64,000 bases of DNA from Chrysoporthe austroafricana (Eukaryota > Ascomycota > Sordariomycetes > Diaporthales > Cryphonectriaceae), in assembly GCA_001051155.2 (NCBI GenBank), contig JYIP02000004.1:5140383-5204382 (forward strand). The letters are read 5' to 3'. Positions within the stretch are counted from its first letter, which is position 1. Every line of letters starts with the position of its first letter. Positions 45,123 through 55,029 of the stretch are shown here, piece after piece. The notes beneath the pieces are model-generated. The model did no database searches. It was not told the origin of the DNA and saw only the letters and a program-made list of their open reading frames with translations. The translations under genes and the position numbers were made by a program.

Positions 45123-47661
45123 GCGGCCCCCGCTGCGAGCACGCGGCTGGGAGACAGCCGGAGGCGGAGGGAGGCCTCGTCGGCCACACGGCCTCATTCC
45201 GAGCATTGAAGAAATATTAATGTGTATTGTTTAGACTTCCGAGCATCAGCACGTCACTGCATTTAGAAGTTCTCTTCTTTAGGTGTTGGGGTGGAGACGG
45301 GGGGAGGGGGGGAAGGGGCAATCAGGGGCTGCCGGTCTCGTAGAGGAACCGCGTAGTGACAGATCCGGGCCTGCTTGGGCACCGCGCATTTCTCCCGGCG
45401 GCCCCTGTGTGCATGTTCATATCCAAGTCCGGCACTTGGCGGCCATGTGTATCTCGGAGGGGAGGCGGAGAGTGCTGTGATGGCAGGCTGGTCCGCGCTC
45501 CCGGGTTGTCTATAGCTTGCGCGATCAGATCTTGAACGCCGATCTTGCATTCAAACTCGACTCTTGAGGGTTGTGCTCCTAAAGCACAGCCATCGCGACA
45601 CAATCTGAACAGTCTGAAAACTTCTTTCGCGCCCCGCTCTGACCGACCATGCGATCATGCCTGCCCCATCTCTCACTGTTCGCGAGGGCCCTGAGGATCT
45701 AGCCGATCATGACGTCGGCGTAGAGGGCCAGCTGGATCATACAACGCCTGCAGCGGGAGATGCCAAGGGCCCCGGCCCCACCCATCGCACTTCCGATAAT
45801 ACCGTGCGAACGTCCAGAGCCCGTGTCCAGTGTGAACATTGCTCTCAGGTAGCCAAGGAGGCCCCCGCCTCGGCAACGTATGCCCGCCCTGTCGCCTCTA
45901 CCCCCGCGGCTGTCGTTCTCGCCACCGGCATCTGCGGCTGGCTGCCAGCACAGCGGGCACCAGAGGTCTGCTGTGTGCGTAGGAAGAGGCATCCGACCCC
46001 GGGCGACGGCTCTCGTCGCGTGTAGAGCCGACTGCTGGACGACGCCCGAGCGACCGAGCGCGCTGTCTCGTCCCTCCTGGGTTGATCTTGGGACATTTGC
46101 TTGTTTTCAAAGTTTCCTGGCATGTGCTGCAGATTTTGGATCGCTCGCGTGCGAAGTTTCGGCAGGATGATCCGACTTGAATCGTGCTCCCAGATGATAT
46201 AGCCGTTCTCCCCCCATATTCGATATGAATGCGTTTGGTCACCGCGACCCAGACGTCACGGAATAGTCTTCAGAGCTGTATAGCATCAGAGTTTGCAACA
46301 GTCACCGCCAACCGATGCTTTGTGAGGCAGGTGACCGGCACTCAGAAGAAAAGGGGTGCGAGAGTCTCAGAGACCAGAAAAGGGGCGGGCAAGTGACTGC
46401 ATGCCAACCTGTCCCCTAGCTGCCCAGCGCCGACACCGCAGCCACTGAAGCGCCGCGTGTACTCAACTGCAAACCTAGTTGCCACACCCGGCGACAACCC
46501 GTCGCGGAAATCGCCTGCACTGGAGAGGCCGAGGCACAAAGATCAGCAAGTATGCGCGGCATGCCAGCAGGATTTTGGAGGGGGGGGGCTGTAGGCAATC
46601 GTAATACGATTTCCTGGTAGCCCGTGATTAAAAGGTAAAGAAAAGGGCGAAAACTACTATTGCAGTCCTGGCTTTCGGGACCTGGGCACGCCATCCTCAC
46701 CTATAGCACAGTGATGCTACTGGTGAAGATAGTAGATTCTGATCACCAGCACTGCTGGACGACCACTTGGCAGAGAGCATCATGGCGATCGGAACAGGTC
46801 GAGATCGCCGTGACGAACAGCCAAGGCATGGCAAATGACTTCCACACACGGATGGATCAGAGGGACGAGACGAGCAGAAACCTTGGAGTCTTCCTCCCCA
46901 ACTACCTACTTAAGGGATGTAAGTCACCGCTAGACTGAGGCCCACGATGGAGCGTATTGTGTCCCCTAGTATAGGACGATCGCGACACATGGTAAACTTT
47001 ACCATCATCTCGAATTGGCTGTACATTTAATGATAGGTGTAGCCGTCAATATGAAATCCGAGGAACTCAGACGTCCACACTCAAGATCGGGCATGTGCTT
47101 GTAAACGAGGGACCGCGAGCCCGTGGGTTCTCTGTGGACTTGTGGGCCCAGGTGTCGCGGAGTCCTCGAGATGGACAGACTCCTGCCTGAAGACCCGGGA
47201 ACGGAATGAGGTAGACGAGCGCAGGGGATGGCATTCTTTGTGCTGATAGAAGCACCGTCGTAGCATGAGGAATCGCGTGACCATTCCCGGCGTTCGAGAT
47301 CCCTAGCTAGCCCTTATTAAGCTCGCTGCTAAGACCACACCCGCTGGAGCTTGGAGTCAGGTCTCACACCTTTACCATGGACCATTGAAATGCCGCACAA
47401 AGCTTCCAGATGGGCCGGGGTGCCATTAGTAAACTGGACAGCGAAGGGGACCACCCTTTTCGTCATCGAGGCTCCATAACAGAGGTGGGGATCTGCTGCA
47501 TTGAAAGACTGTAGGTGCATATTTGTAACAGACAGACCGGATCGGGTGATGTTGCTCCTAACACCCCAGGATCGCGCCTGACGAGACCCAAGCAAAAGCC
47601 TCACACCACTAAGAGCCACATTGTTCGCACACGCAACCGACGTACCTGGGCCGCCACAATC
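45123..47661. other. Intergenic, no gene supported
   Basis: The first 120 bp include a likely 3' UTR with AATATTAATG near 45214. Short frames around 45.66-46.02 kb on both strands (one with a CxxC pair, one hydrophobic) lack family resemblance. Confidence 0.5.
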
Positions 47662-48681
47662 ATGAAGGAAATCGGCGTCTTCCCGGCCTCCGGGGGCCTC
47701 GGTGGGAGCACCTACCGGCACCTGCTCAAGCTCGTCCCGAGCGACCGCGTCACGCTCATCTGCCGGCACCCGGAGAAGGTCGAAGCGGAGCACAGGCAGG
47801 CGGGGGTGACGGTGCGCCGGGCGTCCTACGAGTCTACGCCGCAGGAACTGGAGGTAGCCTTCAGCGGCCTCGACGTGCTGTTCCTCATCTCCTACCCGAG
47901 CCACGCGCACGAGTACCGAGTCAAGGTGAGTGCGAGCGACGGGACGACGTTCGGGGGCGGGGCAGCTGACGTGCGCGAGGTCCAACTTCCCGCGATCGAC
48001 GCCGCGCGCCGGGCTGGGGTCAAGCACATCTTCTACAGCAGCCTGGGCCTCGCCGGCGATGCTGCCTCCGGCGCGCTGAAGACGAGCTCCCTGGCGGTGG
48101 TGATGCAGGCCCACCTGGACAGCGAGAAGCACCTCGAGTCCCTTGCCGCGGCCGACCGGGGCCTCACGTACACATCAGTACGAGAAGGCCTGTACTCGGA
48201 ATCCTACCCCATCTACACGGCATTCCTGGACCCCAAGTCTGCGCCGGCGGGGGCGGAGGTGACGATCCCTCACGACGGCGGGGGCCCCGGGGTGACCTGG
48301 GCCAAACGGGACGAGCTCGGGGAGGCGTCGGCCAAGCTCATCGCGAGGTACTGCGGCGCGGGCGGGCAGTTCCCGCAGCAGCTGGTGAACGGGAAGGTGC
48401 TGCTGTCCGGGACGAGGGAGGTCAGCCTTGCGGAGACGGTAGAAGTCCTCGGCCGGGCGGTGGGCAAGCCGTTCAAGATCCGACGGGTCCCGGTGGACGA
48501 GTATGTGAAGCTGCCGCAGGTGCTGGACAGGTTTGGGGACGAGGAGGGCGCGAGGACGTGGGCGACGGCGTGGGACGCGATCCAGGCCGGGGCGGCAGCG
48601 CTGGCGACGGAGGACCTGGAACGCTTCCTGGGCAGGAAGCCGGAGGAGTACGAGAAGACGATCCAGGCCTTGTTGGCGTGA
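47662..48681 (+). CDS. NmrA-like NAD(P)-binding protein (atypical short-chain dehydrogenase family)
   Basis: Exons 47662-47925 and 47980-48681; 321 aa. The 54-bp intron (GTGAGT, branch GCTGAC, GAG) is a multiple of three and has no stop, so unspliced mRNA would stay in frame with 18 extra residues; splicing gives EYRVK-VQLPAIDAARRAGV, which matches the family. The N-terminal IGVFPASGGLGGSTYRHLL is the nucleotide-binding Gly-rich turn (GxxGGxG variant), followed by VTLICRHPEKV (NADP-phosphate contact region) and LDVLFLISYPS. KHIFYSSLGLAG is the strand bearing the family Ser. NmrA-like proteins sense NAD(P) redox state or act as quinone/aldehyde reductases; a Tyr-Lys active pair is not evident, so a sensor role is possible. 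Confidence 0.88.
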   Translation: MKEIGVFPASGGLGGSTYRHLLKLVPSDRVTLICRHPEKVEAEHRQAGVTVRRASYESTPQELEVAFSGLDVLFLISYPSHAHEYRVKVSASDGTTFGGGAADVREVQLPAIDAARRAGVKHIFYSSLGLAGDAASGALKTSSLAVVMQAHLDSEKHLESLAAADRGLTYTSVREGLYSESYPIYTAFLDPKSAPAGAEVTIPHDGGGPGVTWAKRDELGEASAKLIARYCGAGGQFPQQLVNGKVLLSGTREVSLAETVEVLGRAVGKPFKIRRVPVDEYVKLPQVLDRFGDEEGARTWATAWDAIQAGAAALATEDLERFLGRKPEEYEKTIQALLA

Positions 48682-48704
48682 AAAGAAAAAAAAAAAAAAA
48701 AAAA

Positions 48705-49337
48705 TCAGAACGTGTATCCCTTCTGCCAGAAGTATATGTAGGCCCCAACGAGGCTCAGGACGGCGGGCGCCAGATCCAGCTCCAGCACAGACCAGACCCA
48801 GAGGCACCCGATGGGCGGTGCCTGCTTGAGGACGGCCATGTACGTGTACTTGTTCGTGACGAGTATCAAGTAGCAGCCGGCGGCCAGGCTGGTGACGAAG
48901 AAGACGGCCTGGCGCGCGGCGTGGTGGTACCTCGGGGGGAGGCCGGGGATGAAGGTGGTGTTGGCAGGGTGAGGATGGAGAGCGTGGACGAGGGCGGCGA
49001 AGACTGCACCAGGGGCCGTGGTCAGCAGAGCCGGACTGGGAGGGAAGAGGAGGAGGAGGAGGAGGAGGAGGAAGAGGAGGAGGAGGAAGGGGGGGGGGTT
49101 GTGACGAACCCATCAGGGCCTGGGCGGCCCTCGCGACGATCTTCTTCATCTCGATCTCCAGGGCGTACTGTTGCTGGACGAGGTAGTCGAGGGTGAAGTG
49201 CACCATGGCCAGGCACACGGCGTAGAGGGCGGTCTCCATGAGGCGGTCTGCCGACGGAGACAGCTGATCGTCGGGGTGCCCTCCCTGCTCTCCAGCGGCG
49301 CCGGCGCCGTGGTCGTCGCCGTGGCCCCTGTTCTTGA

Positions 49338-49370
<33 letters not shown>

Positions 49371-49503
49371 GCCGCCGGTCTGCCATCGTGAACAGGCTCC
49401 TCTCCTCGGCGATCTGCAGCAGCGTCTTGTCGGTAGGGCCGGACCGGTCGGGCTGGCGGAGCTTGATGTCCTTGGCCTTCTTCTCTTTTCTCTGACGAGC
49501 CAT
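48705..49503 (-). CDS. Small multi-pass membrane protein, conserved fungal unknown
   Basis: Exons 49503-49110 and 49003-48705; 230 aa. The basic N-terminus MARQRKEKKAKDIKLRQPDR is followed by SGPTDKTLLQIAEERSLF, a poly-Gln run (10 Gln, CAG microsatellite), then hydrophobic segments at about residues 88-108 (ALYAVCLAMVHFTLDYLV), 132-142, 165-187 (AVFFVTSLAAGCYLILV) and 195-228 (GCLWVWSVLEL, LSLVGAYIYFW). The intron (106 bp) has a weak donor GTTCGT and holds a (CCT)n tract; the join restores the frame. Resembles an uncharacterised ascomycete family of ER-type membrane proteins (a DUF7719-like assignment is possible but unverified). Stop codons of this gene and the convergent NmrA-like gene are 23 bp apart. 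Confidence 0.8.
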
Positions 49504-49512
49504 ACTGGGCTG

Positions 49513-49547
<35 letters not shown>

Positions 49548-49955
49548 TGTGTACGTGTGCTTGCTGGGCAGATCGTGAGCTGTCTGAAGCGGAGGGTGGC
49601 GTGGGGTGGTGGTGGTGGTGGTGGAGGAGGTCTGTGGTAGAGCATGAGAATAATTAAGGGCCTCTCTAGAGGTTCTAGTTGTTCTAGCAGCTAGACCCCT
49701 GCCAGGCCCTGCCAGGCCCCCTGTTCTCCAGGGCCCCTGTCCCCGCCAGCTCGGGGCCGCCAGGGTAGCGCTAGTACATACTGTATGTACACAGATAGTA
49801 CAGTACAAGCCCCTGCTGCGTGGGGACGTGCTTGAGGCTGAAGACAGCCTCAGCTCACACCTCACACCTCACCTCACCTTCTTCTCTCCCCTCCTCCCAG
49901 CCCTCCCCGCGGACGCACTTCTTGCTCGTGGCGGCACCGCCCTGCCCTCGCCGCC
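49504..49955. promoter_or_regulatory. Bidirectional promoter region with (TG)n
   Basis: 452 bp between divergent starts. (GT)n at about 49514-49545 lies in the leader of the minus-strand gene, next to its ATG. Confidence 0.55.
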
Positions 49956-50323
49956 ATGATGGAACCCGCCCTCCTGTCCGCCTCGCTGCTCGTGCTGCTC
50001 ATCCCCGCCCTGTACCTCTACGCCGTCGACGTCGTGTCCGCCCGCTTCGCGCCCCTGCGCGGCAAGCGCATCTGCCTGCTGATCGCCCACCCGGACGACG
50101 AGGCCATGTTCTTCGCGCCCACCGTCCTGGCCCTGGCCCGGCCCGAGCTGGGGAACCACGTGAAGATCCTGTGCCTCAGCAGCGGCGACGCCGAGGGCCT
50201 CGGCCACACGCGCAAGGAGGAGCTGGTCAAGAGCGGGCTCGTCCTGGGCCTGCGGAAGCCCGAGGACGTCTACGTCGTCGACAACCCTGCGTGCGTCGGC
50301 CCACCACCTTCCCCCCCTCCCCC

Positions 50324-50366
<43 letters not shown>

Positions 50367-51011
50367 GGACGTGACACCCGGATGGCTGGCTGGCTGGCTG
50401 ACGCTCGCCGCCCCGCGCGGCACGGCGCCTGCAGTGACTTCCCGGACTCCATGACGGCGACCTGGCCCGCCGAGGCCATCGCCTCCCTCCTCCGCGACGC
50501 CTTCGCACCGCGCCGCCCCGCCGCCGCCGCCGCCAGCAAGCCCGGCCAGCAGCCGCCCGCCGCGACCATCGACGTCCTCATCACCTTTGACGCGCGCGGC
50601 GTCTCCTCCCACCCCAACCACATCTCCCTCTACCACGGCGCCCGCGCCTTCGTCGCCTCCCTCGCCGCCGGCAGGCCCGGCAGGTCCTCCCCCGTCGACC
50701 TGTACACCCTGACCACCGTCAGCGTCTCCCGCAAGTACGCCGGGGTCCTGGATGTGCTGCCCACCCTCGCCGCGACGGCGCTGGACGCGTGGCGCGCGGC
50801 CGCCGGCACCGGCAGGGGCGCTCCGCCCGCCAGCGCCGAGAACCGCCCCGCCGCACTCGTCTTCATGCACGGCCTGGGGAGGGGCGGCTGGCTGACGGCC
50901 AGGGAGGCCATGACGAGCGCCCATCGGAGCCAGATGGCGTGGTTCCGGTATGGGTGGATCACCCTGAGCCGGTACATGTTCATGAACGACCTGAGGCTGG
51001 AGAAGGCGTGA
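49956..51011 (+). CDS. GPI12: N-acetylglucosaminyl-phosphatidylinositol de-N-acetylase (PIG-L/Gpi12)
   Basis: Exons 49956-50290 and 50435-51011; 303 aa. N-terminal membrane anchor (residues about 4-25), then LRGKRICLLIAHPDDEAMFF with the zinc/catalytic HPDDE motif (His45, Asp47, Asp48), LCLSSGDAEGLGHTRKEEL, FPDSMTATW at the splice junction, DVLITFDARGVSSHPNHISL with the second metal motif HPNH, and a C-terminal MAWFRYGWITLSRYMFMNDL. Catalyses the second step of GPI-anchor synthesis on the cytosolic ER face (GlcNAc-PI to GlcN-PI). The intron (144 bp) contains a (TC)n tract, about 19 repeats, and three GGCT copies. The product would supply anchors for proteins such as the GH16 enzyme of this window, though linkage is coincidental. 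Confidence 0.95.
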
Positions 51012-51381
51012 GAGACAAGGGTAGGCCTGGGTACGCCTGTGTACGCCTGGGTACGCCTGTGTACGCCTGTGGCCGGGCCCCGGTGGCTCCTCTGGAGAAC
51101 ATCGAGCAGGATAGAGCGGTGGACAATGGACACCTCGTCACGCCGGCCTCGCCCCGGTGCAGATCCCGGTCACGACTGTGTGTTGATGCCAAGTATCTAT
51201 GTATAGATAAGCCCATACGGCCTGTCGGGCCGCCTAGTCGCCAGCGCCTAGCCTTCCTATCGTATAGACAACACCACAAGTATGCCGGGGGGGCCGGGGG
51301 GAAAAGCAGCGAGGGGGCCGGCCAGGCGCCCTGGCCCTGAGACCATACTTGCGCCTCAATCATCACTACCTCTGCCCGATC
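51012..51381. repeat. 3' region with 10-bp tandem repeat (ACGCCTGKGT)
   Basis: About 51018-51075 holds five to six copies of TACGCCTGTG/TACGCCTGGG immediately after the GPI12 stop, probably within its 3' UTR. The rest is intergenic between convergent genes. Confidence 0.7.
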
Positions 51382-54045
51382 TCACCTCTGCATCCACAGG
51401 AGGTGCCTCACCTGCATCTTCTCCGTCGCCTCCCCGCCCAGGGCCACCGGCACGGCGGGCGCGCGTACCGTGGTCCGGAGCACCCTATGTGCGGCATAAT
51501 GCTTCTTCGTCGGGTCGTCGTGAAACCCGGTGAAGATCTTCCCCTCGTCCCGCAGCCAGCCGAGCGAGACCTCCCCCGGGGGCGCCGCGAGCGGTGGCCG
51601 GTACATGAATGCCGGCCGGTCCGTGATCTGTGTGACGGGCGACCAGGCTGGCGCAGGGTGGTGCGCCCCGCCCGTAGAGCCCTCAGCAGAGACGGGTGCA
51701 GCTGTGGGGTCCTCCTCCTCCTCCCCCCAGGCGACGGGTCCCTCGGAGGCGCCCTGCCAGCGCCGGTCCGGTCCGAAAGGCTTCTCGCTGACACGCCCAT
51801 ACTTGATGTCGTCGCCGTCGTCGTCGCCGCCCCCGCTATCCCTGATCTCGTCTTCGATCTCATCCTCAAACTCATCCTCGCCGTCCATGTCCTCCTCGTC
51901 CCCCTCTCCCCCATCAATCCCGTAGGCATCTTCTGACGCTGCGACGTGCCCGGCGCCCGGCGCCCTCCCGGCCAGCCAGGGCGCGACGAGGTCCGGCCCG
52001 TCCTCAGACTCCTCCCTGGCAGGCGGCATATCGGTCCCCTCGTCCCCGCCGTCGCGATCGCCGAACAGGTCCTCGCCGAGCGTGTCCTCGGCGCCCGGCT
52101 CCTGGGCCGCGGCCCGTCGCCCCTCGTCGGCCGGCCGCGGGTCTACCACCACCTGCGTCGTCTCTACGGAGCGCAGCGACGCATGGTCGGACCGGAGCTG
52201 CACGACGCCCGTCGCGATGCGGTACCGGATGGTCCTGGGCATGAAGGGCCCGAGCTCGCGCACGATGTCGGGGATCACCCTCACCGCGTCGTGGTCGTCG
52301 ACGCGGCCGGGCCGCGTCTTCTTGAGCAGCTGCAGCGCCGTGTGGTGGAAGCAGTACCACATGTAGTCCTTGCTCGACTGGAGCACGCGGTAGCGGCGGT
52401 AGGCGGCGTGGTTGGGCACGCCCTGCCGGGTGGTCAGGACGAGCTCCCGCCACGCCTCGCGCATCCGGCGGGCGGCGTCCCGGTACAGGGGCCTGAGCTG
52501 GCGGATCGCCTCGAGAGGCCTCGCCTTGGAGGCGGAGCGCAGGGCGAGGGACCTGGTCAGGTTGTAGTAGTCCCTCATGCCCGGGCGGAAGCCGTGCGGC
52601 GGCCGGGTGCAGACGTCCCAGACGTCCAGCAGCGCGTCGGGCCGGGCCAGCCTGCCGGGGAAGCCGGCGACCTTCCACTCGGTGGCGGCGGGCTTCGTCT
52701 GCTGGATCCGCGCGTAGTCGAGGAGGTCGGACCAGACGGCGTCGGGGACGGCGAGGCCGTACCGCACCGACAGGAAGTCGACGAGCCGGACGGCGACGGC
52801 GACCTGGCCCTGGCTCCCGAAGCAGTGGGCGACGGCGTCGAGCAGGGCGGCGGTGGGGGCGCGGGCGGCGCCGGGGGGGAAGTCGGCGCCGCCGCCGACC
52901 TCGACGGTGCCGGCGGCCCAGTCGACGGCGAGGCGGACGCCCCAGCACTCGCGGAGCAGGACGCGGCTGTCGCGGGTGCGGCCGCTGCGGCCGTTGGCCT
53001 TCAGGAAGGCACAGGCGAGCAGCTCGTCGGCGGGCAGGAAGCCGCGGCGGAAGGCGGAGCGCTCCAGGCGGGCGAGCGGGGCGCGGCGGCGCAGGGTGCG
53101 GGTCAGGGGCTCGGCCCAGTAGGGCTCGGCCTGGTTCTGGCCGAAGCGGTGCGGCTGGCGGGCCCGGATGCTGGCGGCGAGGTGCTTCAGCCGCGCGACG
53201 GCGGGGCCGGGCAGCCAGAGGGCGGCGCGGTAGAGGTCCAGGGGCCGCAGGCGGAGGCGGGCCAGGTCGTGGCCGGCGTAGAGGGCCTCGGTCAGGTAGC
53301 GGGCCTTGACGAACTCGGCATACAGGCGGGCGTCGACCCAGCCGAGGTAGCCGTCGTCGGCGGCGGCGGCGGCCTCGCGCCAGAGCTCCCGGGCGGCGTG
53401 GTTGTCGGAGGCGGCGCCGGCGCAGCGCAGGAGGACAGCATGGTCACCGGGGAGGGGGCGGAGGCGGGCGGCGCGGCGGGCGCGCTGGAGGAGGCGCAGG
53501 CGGGCGAAGACGGCGGCGTAGAGGACCTTGACGCCCCACTTGTTGACGAGCTCGCCGAGGGGCGTGTGGACGGCGGCGCCGTAGGAGATGCGGAGGCCGG
53601 GGGCCGAGTCGACGTGGCGCTGGAGGCTGGCGGGGTCGAGGGCGCGCAGGATCTCGGAGAAGGTGGCGGCGGGGACGGACTCGACGGCGCGGCAGAAGGC
53701 GTCGTCGAGCTCCGTGGCGCCGCGGGTGAGGTCCAGCAGGCAGAAGTACAGCCGGAGGGGGTCGCCCTGCCTCAGGGCGGCGAGGAGGGCCTCGAGGGCG
53801 CGCTGGTACCTGTCCTGGGGGCCGGCGGCGGCGGGGACATGGAGACACCTCCTGGGCTGGAGCTGCGGCCGGAGTTGGAGCTGGAGCTGGGGCTGAGGCT
53901 GGAGCTGGGCGTGACGGCGAGTGTGAAGGAGGCGGCGGCGGCGGCGGCTGCAGCTGCGGTGGACGAGGTTGGGCGCGGCTGCGGCTGCGGCTCCGTGTGG
54001 GCCGAGCAGCGGCCAGACCTCGGCCGACCAAGGACTGACTCTCAT
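51382..54045 (-). CDS. ATP13/AEP2-like mitochondrial ATPase expression protein
   Basis: Single exon, 887 aa from ATG 54045; the frame is open 14 codons further but only to a GTG. The N-terminus is Arg/Ala/Leu-rich (HRSCSRRRRRLLHTRRHAQ), a typical mitochondrial presequence. RYQRALEALLAALRQGDP then AATFSEILRALDP (residues about 127-138) match the conserved N-terminal block of the fungal ATP13/AEP2 family, helical-repeat (PPR-like) factors needed for expression of mitochondrial ATP synthase subunit 9 mRNA in yeast. The middle is alpha-helical repeats (AARELWREAAAAADDGYLGW, AVAVRLVDFLSVRYGLAVPD); the C-terminus has a long acidic stretch (GEGDEEDMDGEDEFEDEIED). A possible terminal intron exists (CAG|GTGAGG near 51416), which would change the last residues. 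Divergent from LSM3. Confidence 0.75.
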   Translation of the reverse strand: MRVSPWSAEVWPLLGPHGAAAAAAPNLVHRSCSRRRRRLLHTRRHAQLQPQPQLQLQLRPQLQPRRCLHVPAAAGPQDRYQRALEALLAALRQGDPLRLYFCLLDLTRGATELDDAFCRAVESVPAATFSEILRALDPASLQRHVDSAPGLRISYGAAVHTPLGELVNKWGVKVLYAAVFARLRLLQRARRAARLRPLPGDHAVLLRCAGAASDNHAARELWREAAAAADDGYLGWVDARLYAEFVKARYLTEALYAGHDLARLRLRPLDLYRAALWLPGPAVARLKHLAASIRARQPHRFGQNQAEPYWAEPLTRTLRRRAPLARLERSAFRRGFLPADELLACAFLKANGRSGRTRDSRVLLRECWGVRLAVDWAAGTVEVGGGADFPPGAARAPTAALLDAVAHCFGSQGQVAVAVRLVDFLSVRYGLAVPDAVWSDLLDYARIQQTKPAATEWKVAGFPGRLARPDALLDVWDVCTRPPHGFRPGMRDYYNLTRSLALRSASKARPLEAIRQLRPLYRDAARRMREAWRELVLTTRQGVPNHAAYRRYRVLQSSKDYMWYCFHHTALQLLKKTRPGRVDDHDAVRVIPDIVRELGPFMPRTIRYRIATGVVQLRSDHASLRSVETTQVVVDPRPADEGRRAAAQEPGAEDTLGEDLFGDRDGGDEGTDMPPAREESEDGPDLVAPWLAGRAPGAGHVAASEDAYGIDGGEGDEEDMDGEDEFEDEIEDEIRDSGGGDDDGDDIKYGRVSEKPFGPDRRWQGASEGPVAWGEEEEDPTAAPVSAEGSTGGAHHPAPAWSPVTQITDRPAFMYRPPLAAPPGEVSLGWLRDEGKIFTGFHDDPTKKHYAAHRVLRTTVRAPAVPVALGGEATEKMQVRHLLWMQR

Positions 54046-54587
54046 CGGAGGGTGGGGGGGTGGGCCGACGGCGGCGCACTCGCTCACGGCTCTCCTCCCG
54101 GGGGCTGGGCCACGATGAGGCTGTCTGTTCGAGGAGGAAGAGGAGGAAGAGGAGGAGGAGGAGAAGGAGGAGAAGGGTAACTAACTGCTATGCATGTGCC
54201 AGCCCTGCCATGCCGGCCCAGGGTTAGGGTTGGCTGCAGCCACCCGCTGCTCCAGGGGCCCCTCCAGAGGGCGCTGCCACTGCTCGCAGGGTCGCCCAGC
54301 CACGCCCAGCCAGCGCTAAGCCAGCCTTGCCCCCCCCCAAAACCCCACACCCAGCAGGGTGCGCACGGGCTCTCTCAGCTTTTCGCAGCTCTCACAGCAA
54401 CGCAAGGCCGGCACGCATCACATCCACCTCATCAAACTACACCACACACACACCACACACGACGCACACGACGCACACGACGCGCATCCGCCCGAGCGCC
54501 TATCCAGGCCCGCCGACCCGCTGCACCTGCCTCTAACCCCCCCCCCCCAAAACACGCGCCCGACGCACAGACAGCGCACGGTCAACG
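54046..54587. promoter_or_regulatory. Divergent promoter region of ATP13-like gene and LSM3
   Basis: Contains a (GGA)n tract (about 54130-54175) and a CACACGACGCACACGACGC repeat (about 54450-54485). A C-run at 54539-54548 lies 40 bp before the LSM3 ATG. No gene seen. Confidence 0.5.
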
Positions 54588-55029
54588 ATGGCCGACGCCG
54601 GCGACGAACCCTCCACGGCCTCGGAGCCTCTCGACCTCGTGCGCCTGCTGCTCGACGAGGTCGTCTTCGTCAAGCTCAGGGGCGACCGCGAGCTTAAGGG
54701 CAGACTTCACGTGAGGCCTCCGCGCCGCCCGCCCCCTCCCCTTCCCGCCCCGACTCCCCGCTGACGCGATCGGTACGCAGGCATACGACAGCCACTGCAA
54801 CCTGGTGCTGGGCGACGTCGAGGAGACCATCTACGTGGTCGACGACGACGCGCCCGACGATGACGACGTCAAGACCGTCAGCAAGAAGTCCGAGATGCTC
54901 TTCGTCCGCGGTACGAGCCCACACCCGCTCCCATAGCTGCTCCTCCCCTCCCCACCCCCCCCCCGCTGACGCTTCACGCTTCACACAGGCGACAGCGTCG
55001 TGCTGATCTCGCCCCTGTCCCAATCGTGA
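54588..55029 (+). CDS. LSM3: U6 snRNA-associated Sm-like protein LSm3
   Basis: Exons 54588-54710, 54781-54910, 54989-55029; 97 aa, the family length. Sm1 motif: [20 protein letters not shown] then [20 protein letters not shown] with the conserved D-x-N-L RNA-binding residues (Asp44, Asn47 region). Sm2 motif: [17 protein letters not shown], with the R-G-D/N signature in the last two exons. LSm3 is part of LSm2-8 (nuclear, binds U6 snRNA 3' end in splicing) and LSm1-7 (cytoplasmic mRNA decapping). Introns are 70 and 78 bp. All junctions restore the Sm fold in frame. Confidence 0.97.

Noticed and set aside
43701..45206. Long minus-strand open frame over the methyltransferase
   Set aside because: Shadow frame; the plus strand has clear SAM-binding motifs.
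51946..54180. Long plus-strand open frame (about 744 codons)
   Set aside because: Exact antisense shadow of the ATP13-like gene, made by GC-rich codons; Gly/Ala/Glu-rich with no domain.
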